A program made the position numbers and the translations under genes. A DNA stretch of 6,735 nucleotides, taken from the NCBI GenBank assembly GCA_020052975.1, contig JAGVOC010000403.1:1-6735 (forward strand), given 5' to 3'. This stretch comes from Desulfobacterales bacterium. GTDB taxonomy: Bacteria; Desulfobacterota; Desulfobacteria; Desulfobacterales; RPRI01. Under the pieces are notes generated by a model, which made no database searches, was not told where the DNA came from, and was given only the letters and a program-made list of their open reading frames with translations. This document shows, in pieces, positions 1-5,823 of the stretch (its first letter is position 1; each line of letters begins with the position of its first letter).

Positions 1-1
1 C

Positions 2-382
2 TTTATCAAAGAGCCCCACTGTCTCGGATACCAGGAAGATACTGAATGGACAATTGAATCCTGGCTGCAGGATCAGGGGGTTGATCGTTATGATGAGATA
101 AACAGGGAATGGAAGGAAATTCAGCTCCGGAGAAACCTCCCCGGAGATGCTCTCGATTCGAACAAACAGGCACAGATCTATACCGCCTGCTATGATATGG
201 ACAGGTTCAGGAGATTTGTCTTCGAAAGCCGGTTCCTTGATATATTTGATATATCGCAGGAAGAGATCGAAAGTATCAGGACCGACGACATCGCCCTCAT
301 GCAATTAGGAGTAAAATACGTGAAGTATCTTTTGATGCTCGAAGAGACGCTGAAGGTGAAAGAAGGACATCAGAAAAAATAA
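2..382 (+). CDS. YkgJ-like CxxCxxCC family protein, C-terminal part (5'-truncated)
   Basis: The reading frame is open from the window edge and ends at TAA 380-382, so only the last 126 residues are visible and the true start lies outside. The visible part begins FIKEPHCLGYQED, followed by WTIESWLQDQGVD, and later RFRRFVFESRFLDIFDI. This pattern (a Cys just before an acidic/Trp stretch, then an FVFESRFL block) resembles the region after the Cys cluster in YkgJ-family proteins, which are thought to chelate zinc or iron. The cluster itself would be upstream and cannot be checked, so the assignment rests on remembered family resemblance. The tail is charged (LKVKEGHQKK), with no membrane segment. 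It appears to be a flanking chromosomal gene rather than part of the defence-like block. Confidence 0.55.
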   Translation, partial: FIKEPHCLGYQEDTEWTIESWLQDQGVDRYDEINREWKEIQLRRNLPGDALDSNKQAQIYTACYDMDRFRRFVFESRFLDIFDISQEEIESIRTDDIALMQLGVKYVKYLLMLEETLKVKEGHQKK

Positions 383-397
383 CAGGTTACAATGAGC

Positions 398-424
398 AAT
401 TATCAATGAAAAATTATCATTGAA
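398..424. repeat. AT-rich 13-base near-repeat forming a hairpin
   Basis: aattatcaatgaa (398-410) recurs as aattatcattgaa (412-424) with one mismatch. The same segment contains the inverted repeat tcaatga (403-409) / tcattga (417-423) with a 7-base loop. It lies 16 bases after the YkgJ-like stop codon. No T tract follows, so it is a poor terminator. Such short direct-plus-inverted repeats are common intergenic elements in environmental Gram-negative genomes. Confidence 0.6.
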
Positions 425-477
425 GATCGTGGAATAAAAAGTTTTCGCGAATATGCTGTCCATAGATAAAAATTGTC

Positions 478-500
478 ATGCCCCGACTTGATCGGGGCAT
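478..500. repeat. REP-like palindrome, copy 1
   Basis: A perfect 9-bp stem: atgccccga (478-486) and tcggggcat (492-500) around a 5-base loop. The core GACTTG and outer ATGCC/GCAT arms recur in a shorter copy at 5785-5803, which suggests one dispersed family. No T run follows, so an intergenic REP-type repeat is a better call than a terminator. Confidence 0.7.
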
Positions 501-612
501 CCAGTTCCTTTTAAATTTTCTTCAATCAGTATTCTGCTAATCCCGAGTTGTAAATTAAGATAAAGCACTGTGGGGGATTCCCCGTTCACCTGCATGTTTA
601 TTTGTTCCACTA

Positions 613-642
613 TTGCGCTTTCCAGCCTTTTTTGCATATCAT
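613..642 (+). promoter_or_regulatory. Weak sigma70-like promoter candidate for the nuclease operon
   Basis: TTGCGC (613-618) and TATCAT (637-642) are 18 bases apart. The -10 matches consensus at five of six positions and the -35 at only three. It is the best-spaced pair found upstream of ATG 719 and would give a leader of about 70 bases. Low confidence. Confidence 0.25.
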
Positions 643-718
643 AGTACTAATTTTTTCGGGGAGAGAATGTGTCAAAGAGAGCCATTACTCATTTGACAGG
701 CAATTCTGGGGTCGATCC

Positions 719-2179
719 ATGTCCCTAAAGATCAACCCCTCGCATTTTTATACCTTTTACCGCCCTTCCAAATGTGACCTCCGGCTCTATCTATCGCAGA
801 AAGGCATTGAGACATCCCCACCCAGCGCGTTCGAGCAAGTAATCGTTCGGCTTGGACAGAGACACGAGAAAAACCACCTTTCCACTTTTCCTGTATTCGC
901 TGATTTAAGCGGCAAAACTGCTGAAAAGACTCTCGAAGAAATTCACAGGGGAAGCCCAGTTGTATATCAGGGAGAGTTTTGCATGAAAGTGTCTATTGAC
1001 GGCAGCGTGCTCGACATTGTGGGTGTCCCCGATTTCATAATTAGAGAGGGTGCAGGATATTTTATTCGTGACTGTAAGATAGCTCGTCATGCAACCGAGG
1101 ACAAGCACCCTGAAATACCGCGACAGTTACAGATGTACGGATGGCTTTTTGAGCAAACCACGGGCAGAAGACCTTTAAGGCTTGAGGTGCTTAAAGGCGA
1201 TGGAAATATTGAGACTATCGATTATGCGGGTCAAACTGCTGCCCTTTCATATCTAAAGGAATTGTTAGAAGTATTCTCTTTGCACGAAGAACCCTTTTCT
1301 CCCGTAGGCTGGAGCAAGTGCGGGGCCTGTGGTTACAATGATTTATGCATGTCGCATGCTTATGAATCCCAGACAGTTTCGCTTCTTCCTGACGTTGATC
1401 AAAGCTTGGCAAGAAGGTTGAGAGACTTGGGTGTTCTAACAATCGAAGACCTTGTGAAAAGATACGACGTAACCAGTTTGTCAGAATTGAAAAGGCCATG
1501 GGGAACGAGAGAACAGAAGGTTGGGAAAAAAGCAGCAGGAATACTCTTGCAGGCGAAAGCTATGCTCGAAAAGAAAGATATTGTTGTCAGAAAACCGGAA
1601 ATTCCTTCATCGAAGAATTATGTGATGTTTGATCTTGAAGGACTTCCGCCCCAGATGGATGAGTTGGACAAAATCTATCTTTGGGGAATGCAGGTTTTTG
1701 GGGACAGCCCCGGCAAATTTATATATTCGCTTGCGGAAACCGGAGTTGACGGAGACAGAAAAGGGTGGCAAGATTTTTTGAATATCGCAAAAAGCATATT
1801 TACCAAGTATGGCGACATTCCCTTTATTCACTGGGCAAATTATGAAAAGAGCAAGATCAAAACATACATAGACCGTTACGGTGATATCGGCGGGATTGCA
1901 GCAAGAGTACATGATAATCTTGTTGATTTGCTCCCGATAACGAAGAATGCAGTTGTATTGCCGCAGCCAAGCTATAGCCTAAAAATCGTCGAGCAACATG
2001 TCAGCTTTAAAAGAACTCAGGACGAATACGGCGGCGACTGGTCGATTGCAAAATATATTGAAGCTGTCGAGACTGAAGACGAAAAGGAACGACAAGCTAT
2101 TATGGATGAGATCATTAAATACAATGAAGAGGATCTTCAGGCAACCTGGGCGGTGTTTGAGTGGCTAAGTCATCTTTAA
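719..2179 (+). CDS. TM0106-family RecB/Cas4-like nuclease with C-terminal RNase H-like domain
   Basis: A 486-residue protein from ATG 719. Residues 1-215 form a PD-(D/E)XK module of the Cas4/RecB type: GxxxHE-like motif near 46-50, D105 in GVPD, D118-x-K120, and QxxxY at 136-140. C19, C201, C204 and C210 are spaced like a Cas4/AddB 4Fe-4S cluster. A short helix-hairpin-like stretch (about 228-256) follows. Residues 300-486 resemble the RNase_H_2/YprB fold: DLE at 305-307, D403, and YNEED at 468-472 with D472. All expected catalytic residues are visible. The family probably cuts or trims DNA; its role is not well defined. ATG 719 is preferred over the upstream TTG 602 because the protein then begins with the family-like SLKINPSHFY and the extra 39 residues look non-coding. 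GGGG at 708-711 is a weak ribosome-binding site. The gene is 13 bases from the HD gene, so the two probably form an operon. Confidence 0.87.
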   Translation: MSLKINPSHFYTFYRPSKCDLRLYLSQKGIETSPPSAFEQVIVRLGQRHEKNHLSTFPVFADLSGKTAEKTLEEIHRGSPVVYQGEFCMKVSIDGSVLDIVGVPDFIIREGAGYFIRDCKIARHATEDKHPEIPRQLQMYGWLFEQTTGRRPLRLEVLKGDGNIETIDYAGQTAALSYLKELLEVFSLHEEPFSPVGWSKCGACGYNDLCMSHAYESQTVSLLPDVDQSLARRLRDLGVLTIEDLVKRYDVTSLSELKRPWGTREQKVGKKAAGILLQAKAMLEKKDIVVRKPEIPSSKNYVMFDLEGLPPQMDELDKIYLWGMQVFGDSPGKFIYSLAETGVDGDRKGWQDFLNIAKSIFTKYGDIPFIHWANYEKSKIKTYIDRYGDIGGIAARVHDNLVDLLPITKNAVVLPQPSYSLKIVEQHVSFKRTQDEYGGDWSIAKYIEAVETEDEKERQAIMDEIIKYNEEDLQATWAVFEWLSHL

Positions 2180-2192
2180 GGGAAAATTATCA

Positions 2193-3380
2193 GTGATAAG
2201 AAAAGCTTTACTCCTGAAGATCTTCAGCGCTGCGTATATGCAGCGCTGGAACGACCAAATAAGGCCTGTGGAACTTATCGAGTTGGACAAGCAGGCCCAC
2301 AAAATGGTCATCGCATACTTTCTCGGAAAATTTGAAGAAAAGACTTCCGGGTTCGATTGGATTAAGATTATCGAAGGCGGCCTTTTTGAGCTCTTGCAGC
2401 GCCTTGTTATCACGGATTTAAAGCCCCCCATCTTCTACAAGATCAAGTCCGACAAAGTGAAGTATGAAAAACTTAATAGTTGGGTATTCAGGGAAATTGA
2501 GCCGGTAATCTCTCCTATCGGCAAGAAGTTTTCTGAAAGATTCAGGAGTTATCTCTCGGTCGCTGACGAGGATATAAACAGACGGGTACTGAATGCGGCT
2601 CATTACTACGCTACGAAATGGGAATTCAGCATTGTCGAGCGTGCAAATCCTGACGGCTATGAAATGGTCTCGATCAAGCAAACTCTTACTAAGAAACAGG
2701 AAGAGTATTCAGATCTGAAGGGTATCACTGAAGTGAAGAACAACGCCCGCTATAGAGAATTTCTCGATCTTTGCGGACAACTCAGGTTTCAGACAAGATG
2801 GGCCAATCTCCACCGCATCCCGAAGACATCTGTTATCGGTCATTCACTATTTGTAGGACTGCTTTCCTATTTGTTTTCAGTCGAGGTTGGGGCTTGTAAA
2901 AGACGTTGCATCAATAATTATTTCACGGGACTATTCCACGACCTTCCGGAGGTTCTCACAAGAGATATAATCTCACCCGTGAAGCGCGCGGTGGAAGGTC
3001 TCTATGAATTGATAAAAGAATATGAAAGAGAGATGATGAATAAGGAGGTTTATGGCCTCATCCCTCGAACATGGCACAAGGAGATAAGGCTCTTTACTGA
3101 AGATGAATTTGCCAGTATCGTGCACTTCAACGGAAGGCGCAAGAAAGTGACAAGCACAGAGATAAATGAAAAGTACAACGAAGATAAATTCAATCCCCGC
3201 GACGGAGAACTTGTAAAGGCCGCAGACAATCTTGCAGCGTTCATTGAGGCCTACGCCGCGATCAAGAATGGCAGCTACAGCCAGGAGTTCCAGGAGGCAA
3301 AACTGTCAGTCAAAAATAAGTACTGTCGGGCGAACATCGCCGGGATAAATTTTGGGGAAATATATGCGGATTTTGAGTGA
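2193..3380 (+). CDS. YfbR-like HD-domain 5'-deoxynucleotidase with N-terminal degenerate HD half
   Basis: A 395-residue protein from GTG 2193, with AAGGGA (2178-2183) nine bases upstream and overlapping the nuclease stop codon, so translational coupling is likely. Residues 196-370 match E. coli YfbR, a metal-dependent deoxynucleoside 5'-monophosphatase: R202-W203, H217 in GHS, H249-D250, E253 and D345 in AADN, with LTRDIISPVK resembling YfbR LTGDLPTPVK. All metal ligands and the catalytic Glu are present. An insertion of about 27 residues lies before D345. Residues 16-90 repeat the same layout (QRW, AHK with H36, GLFELLQRLVITDL) but lack the HD pair. YfbR acts on dCMP, dGMP, dAMP, dUMP and dTMP; the substrate here is inferred. 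Operon partnership with a nuclease suggests recycling or depletion of DNA-derived nucleotides. An alternative start at ATG 2238 (Met16) cannot be excluded. Confidence 0.83.
   Translation: MIRKALLLKIFSAAYMQRWNDQIRPVELIELDKQAHKMVIAYFLGKFEEKTSGFDWIKIIEGGLFELLQRLVITDLKPPIFYKIKSDKVKYEKLNSWVFREIEPVISPIGKKFSERFRSYLSVADEDINRRVLNAAHYYATKWEFSIVERANPDGYEMVSIKQTLTKKQEEYSDLKGITEVKNNARYREFLDLCGQLRFQTRWANLHRIPKTSVIGHSLFVGLLSYLFSVEVGACKRRCINNYFTGLFHDLPEVLTRDIISPVKRAVEGLYELIKEYEREMMNKEVYGLIPRTWHKEIRLFTEDEFASIVHFNGRRKKVTSTEINEKYNEDKFNPRDGELVKAADNLAAFIEAYAAIKNGSYSQEFQEAKLSVKNKYCRANIAGINFGEIYADFE
2214..2248 (+). promoter_or_regulatory. Strong palindrome cluster in the 5' coding part of the HD gene
   Basis: A perfect 14-base palindrome, ctgaagatcttcag (2214-2227), overlaps a 9-bp-stem hairpin: cagcgctgc (2225-2233) / gcagcgctg (2240-2248) with a 6-base loop. 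The loop contains ATG 2238 (codon 16). The structure lies 21-55 bases after the GTG start. It may affect translation or simply result from the coding sequence. Confidence 0.4.
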
Positions 3381-3652
3381 GAAAGCCCTTATCAAGTCAG
3401 TCTCAATCAGTAGGCAATCGAGATGCGTTTAAATTTCAATTTGGGCTGCACATTACCATATAAGAAAATAGTAGCTTTTTTATGACAGGTACTATCGTTT
3501 ATTAAAGAACATCATGATAACAGTTCTTAATAGCAAAGAGTGCATGAACGGTGCATGTATATTGAGCCATATAGGAAATAGAGAGGTTTTAAGCTCGTTG
3601 CTATGGCTGTGATATTCCTCCTAAGGAGCTAACGCAAAAATTGAGATAAGAA
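3381..3652. other. Non-coding gap between HD gene and small GIY-YIG gene
   Basis: About 272 AT-rich bases with no supported gene. The directly repeated 7-mer gtgcatg at 3540-3546 and 3551-3557 has an 11-base period, roughly one helical turn, and could be a binding site. AAGGAG at 3623-3628 looks like a ribosome-binding site but is followed by no usable start. No clean terminator for the HD operon and no well-spaced sigma70 promoter for the next gene were found. Confidence 0.5.
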
Positions 3653-4045
3653 ATGGTGAAGCCAAAATTCTCGCGATGGGTAAAATGGAAAAATAGAAAT
3701 AGCCTCAACGGGTTGAGTAATCCTGTCGTATATGCTCTTGCTGTTTCGAAAGAAGATATATCTGATAACAAGTTTGAATGGATAAGAGAAATAAAATATT
3801 TCGGGATGACAAATTCGGGCGGGGGGCTGAAGGCACGGCTGAAACAATTCGATAATACCATCAATTGGAAAGAGGGTCATGGCGGCGGGGAGCGCTTTCG
3901 TTACAAGTACAGAGAGTACGCCAAACTTGCAGAAAAACTGTTTATAGCTGTCTGTCCAATTGAATGTGATGTTAAATCAAAGAGGCCGGAAGATTTGTTG
4001 AAGATGGGCAGGGTTGCAATGTTGGAATATCAACGTTTTGCTTGA
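3653..4045 (+). CDS. Small GIY-YIG-like nuclease-fold protein
   Basis: A 130-residue soluble protein. GIY-YIG superfamily hallmarks can be traced in order: VVY at 25-27 (GIY position), YFG at 49-51 (YIG position) in IKYFGMTNS, R62 in LKARLKQF, and E125 in MLEY as the likely metal-binding Glu. A Gly/Arg-rich block, GHGGGERFRYKY (75-86), sits between them. The usual Gly of the GIY triplet is Val and no clear catalytic Asn follows E125, so activity is uncertain. The start is fixed by an in-frame stop at 3647-3649, six bases before ATG 3653; GAGATAAG just upstream is a weak ribosome-binding site. It precedes the Phd-like/methyltransferase operon, whose -35 overlaps its TGA. It may be an accessory nuclease of the restriction locus or an independent defence gene. 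It is not a duplicate of the Eco29kI-like gene, with which it shares little beyond the fold. Confidence 0.72.
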   Translation: MVKPKFSRWVKWKNRNSLNGLSNPVVYALAVSKEDISDNKFEWIREIKYFGMTNSGGGLKARLKQFDNTINWKEGHGGGERFRYKYREYAKLAEKLFIAVCPIECDVKSKRPEDLLKMGRVAMLEYQRFA

Positions 4046-4070
4046 CAAGAAAACTTATCATTATTATAAT
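4042..4070 (+). promoter_or_regulatory. Consensus sigma70 promoter of the phd-like/methyltransferase operon
   Basis: TTGACA (4042-4047) and TATAAT (4065-4070), both perfect consensus, are separated by the optimal 17 bases. The -35 overlaps the stop codon of the small GIY-YIG gene (TGA 4043-4045). Transcription would begin near 4077, giving a leader of about 32 bases before TTG 4109. So strong a promoter directly overlapped by a palindrome suggests repression. Confidence 0.88.
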
Positions 4071-4088
4071 TAGCTAAAATAGCTAATT
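4068..4088. promoter_or_regulatory. Palindromic operator over the -10 and start region
   Basis: A perfect inverted repeat: aattagcta (4068-4076) and tagctaatt (4080-4088) around the spacer aaa. It covers the last bases of the -10 and the probable transcription start, a typical repressor position. Phd/YefM antitoxins bind palindromes in their own promoters, so autoregulation by the next gene's product is the simplest reading (inference). Confidence 0.75.
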
Positions 4089-4098
4089 TGACTAATAT

Positions 4099-4103
4099 GG
4101 AGG
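4099..4103 (+). promoter_or_regulatory. Ribosome-binding site setting a TTG start at 4109
   Basis: GGAGG lies five bases before TTG 4109. The longer candidates, TTG 4088 (overlapping the operator's end) and ATG 4097 (overlapping the GGAGG itself), lack a usable site of their own. Confidence 0.7.
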
Positions 4104-4108
4104 CGGTT

Positions 4109-4363
4109 TTGACGATAAAAAGTGTTAGTTCCACTCAGGCCCAGAATAATTTCGGACAAGTTCTGGATGATGTCACGCAAAACCATACCCGCTACATTGT
4201 AGAGCGGCGTGGAAATCCTAACGCTGTTATTCTCAGCTTTGATGACTTTTCAAAGATTCTGAACGATGCAAAGGAGCGTCAGGAAATGGGGTCAATCATC
4301 AGAGAACTTCAGCCGGAGTATGGAATCGGCCAGGTAGTAAGCATTAAATCAAGGGTAAAATAG
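4109..4363 (+). CDS. Phd/YefM-family antitoxin-like DNA-binding protein
   Basis: An 84-residue protein from TTG 4109, chosen for the GGAGG five bases upstream and because it yields the family-like N-terminus TIKSVSSTQAQNNFGQVLDD. Phd/YefM landmarks are present: the N-terminal strand plus AQNNF helix (about 1-22) that forms the DNA-binding dimer, RYIVERRGNPNAVILS (28-43), and DDFSKI (45-50). In antitoxins the C-terminal tail neutralises a Doc- or YoeB-type toxin. No toxin gene is adjacent: a methyltransferase gene begins 17 bases downstream, so the two are almost certainly cotranscribed from the consensus promoter. It therefore probably acts as a repressor or timing regulator of the restriction-modification locus, by analogy with C proteins. 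Alternatives are a solitary antitoxin remnant, or a partner for an unrecognised toxin. Confidence 0.85.
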   Translation: MTIKSVSSTQAQNNFGQVLDDVTQNHTRYIVERRGNPNAVILSFDDFSKILNDAKERQEMGSIIRELQPEYGIGQVVSIKSRVK

Positions 4364-4380
4364 CCCTTTTCATTAAGAAC

Positions 4381-5769
4381 ATGGCAACAGAAACAAAAAC
4401 AAATAGAATCCCCGCCGTGCAAATGCGGTTACCCACAATACCGGGAAACGGCGTAGATTTAATCGAAGGTAAAAACGGGAACGGCTTCAGCGATCCTAAC
4501 TTCTCCAAAAATAAAAAGCTGCCGATCCACAGGTGGGTTCCGTGGATTGCAGGATTTTCGAGTGATTTTGTTAAGAGCGCCTTGGACGGATTTCTCAGGA
4601 AAAAAGGAACGGTCTTAGACCCTTTTTGCGGTGTCGGTACAACTATCGTTGAAGCTATCCTTGGCGGACATAATGCCATTGGATTTGAAATAAATCCGTA
4701 CGCTGTTCTCGCCAGTCGCGCTAAGGCAAATGCCTACGACATCGACATCGATGAATTTACTTCGACAATCGAAGACCTCCGGCAGTTTTATAAAGGGAAG
4801 ATTTCATCGAACTATAAGCCGCAAAGTAGCCCGCCTCATGGATTTAAAACCAGGGCGTGTTTCTATAATCCACGTGTACTTCAGAAGGTTTTGATCGTGC
4901 AGGACTTTATTTCTACTATCGATGACGAAAATATCCGCGATCTGTTCCGGCTTGCCTTTGCTTCGACAATGATAAGTTATTCCAACTATTCCTATGAGCC
5001 AAGCCTCGGCAGACGCGTCAGCGCGGGACGGGATGAAATCCACGACTTTCCTGTGGCAAAGGCGATTACGGATAAACTCATTGACATGGCGGAAGATATC
5101 GTTTGGGCGCAGGAACAGAGGGATCATAATAATCTGGATATACAAATCATCAACGACTCTTTTTTTCATTGTGAAAAGCATCTCTTGCCTGCCTCTGTGG
5201 ATCTGGTCATTACATCACCGCCTTACCTGAACAACTACCACTACAACCGGAATACGCGGCCACAGCTTTACTGGTTGGGGTTGGCACATTCCCCGGACGA
5301 TTTCAAAAAACTTGAGGACATGAACTTCGGCAAGTTCTGGCAGACTGTCCGTGATCAAGACCTCTTGGACTTATCCTTCTCCTTGCCTGATACGGACATT
5401 GAGAAACGACTGCAGGCGCTTAGAAAACTGAATAAGGGGAAAGGTTCTTATGGCGGAAACGGCTGGGCTAACTATGCGGCTGCATATTTTAATGACTGTC
5501 GCAAATTCGCAGAAGGCATCAATTATGTATTGAAGCGCGGAGGTGCGGCGCTGGTTGTCATCGGCAATAGCATACTGCAGGGCATGATGATTCCTACCGA
5601 TGAATACTTCGGGAAGATTGCTGAGTCTACAGGACTGGAATTGATGAAGATCGATATTCCCCGTGCCACCCGCGTCGGCAACAGCATAATCCAGTCCGAT
5701 GTGAGGGTGGGCAAAGCCAAATCTTCCCATCAGCTTTATGAGGCTGTGGTAGTTTTAAGAAAACCGTAA
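4381..5769 (+). CDS. Amino-type DNA methyltransferase (probably N4-cytosine) of a type II R-M system
   Basis: A 462-residue protein that transfers a methyl group from S-adenosylmethionine to an exocyclic base nitrogen in its target site. Motif I is VLDPFCGVGTT (78-88), the SAM-binding loop; GFEINPYA (101-108) fits motif II; the catalytic motif IV is TSPPY (278-282). (S/T)PPY is typical of N4-cytosine enzymes, though N6-adenine is possible. Motif I precedes IV with about 190 residues between, an order unlike the common beta group (IV before I) of N4 enzymes; the interval may hold the target-recognition region. The C-terminal part (375-462) completes the fold with LKRGGAALVVIGNS. The start ATG 4381 has only a weak site upstream and probably depends on readthrough from the Phd-like gene. 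It converges on the Eco29kI-like endonuclease gene and presumably protects that enzyme's sites. Confidence 0.92.
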   Translation: MATETKTNRIPAVQMRLPTIPGNGVDLIEGKNGNGFSDPNFSKNKKLPIHRWVPWIAGFSSDFVKSALDGFLRKKGTVLDPFCGVGTTIVEAILGGHNAIGFEINPYAVLASRAKANAYDIDIDEFTSTIEDLRQFYKGKISSNYKPQSSPPHGFKTRACFYNPRVLQKVLIVQDFISTIDDENIRDLFRLAFASTMISYSNYSYEPSLGRRVSAGRDEIHDFPVAKAITDKLIDMAEDIVWAQEQRDHNNLDIQIINDSFFHCEKHLLPASVDLVITSPPYLNNYHYNRNTRPQLYWLGLAHSPDDFKKLEDMNFGKFWQTVRDQDLLDLSFSLPDTDIEKRLQALRKLNKGKGSYGGNGWANYAAAYFNDCRKFAEGINYVLKRGGAALVVIGNSILQGMMIPTDEYFGKIAESTGLELMKIDIPRATRVGNSIIQSDVRVGKAKSSHQLYEAVVVLRKP

Positions 5770-5779
5770 TCCACGGTTT
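5761..5779 (+). terminator. Hairpin overlapping the methyltransferase stop codon
   Basis: aaaccgt (5761-5767) pairs with acggttt (5773-5779) around a 5-base loop that includes part of the TAA stop. The tract after it, ctttc, is only mildly T-rich, so it is a modest intrinsic terminator candidate for the rightward operon. Confidence 0.4.
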
Positions 5780-5784
5780 CTTTC

Positions 5785-5803
5785 ATGCCGACTTGGCCGG
5801 CAT
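5785..5803. repeat. REP-like palindrome, copy 2, possible terminator between convergent genes
   Basis: atgccg (5785-5790) and cggcat (5798-5803) form a 6-bp stem, extendable past one mismatch. It shares ATGCC, GACTTG and CGG/CAT with the copy at 478-500 but lacks two base pairs per arm. ctttctt follows on the plus strand, so it may also terminate methyltransferase transcription. Confidence 0.55.
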
Positions 5804-5823
5804 CTTTCTTAAGAACAAACCCC

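Larger units (their letters stand above)
383..718. other. Gene-free stretch between YkgJ-like gene and nuclease operon
   Basis: About 336 bases with no convincing gene. It holds an AT-rich hairpin with a near-repeat (398-424), a REP-like palindrome (478-500), a weak gggg-att-cccc dyad near 572-582, and the leader of the nuclease gene. The nuclease frame stays open back to a TTG at 602, but codons 602-718 read like non-coding DNA. A weak sigma70-like pair is TTGCGC 613-618 and TATCAT 637-642 with an 18-base spacer; the -35 is poor. No clear rho-independent terminator follows the YkgJ-like gene, since neither hairpin is trailed by a T run. Confidence 0.6.

Noticed and set aside
398..424. Short direct repeat considered as a CRISPR unit, prompted by the Cas4-like nuclease
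   Set aside because: Only two imperfect 13-base copies almost adjacent, no spacers, and no other cas gene. TM0106-type proteins are not CRISPR-specific.
602..718. N-terminal extension of the nuclease from TTG 602
   Set aside because: No ribosome-binding site, Cys/Phe/His-rich sequence unlike the family, and a family-like N-terminus appears only at ATG 719.
3544..3612. 22-codon frame (ATG 3544 to TGA 3610-3612), considered as a leader or toxin peptide
   Set aside because: Weak upstream site, no hydrophobic or leader-peptide signature, and not followed by an attenuator-like hairpin.
3618..3628. ctcctaaggag palindrome with an AAGGAG ribosome-binding-site look
   Set aside because: The 1-base centre cannot form a loop, and no start codon opening a reading frame follows at useful spacing. 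It is 24 bases from ATG 3653.
4804..5181. 125-residue minus-strand open frame inside the methyltransferase gene
   Set aside because: It runs antisense through the methyltransferase, shows no recognisable motif, and looks like a shadow frame.
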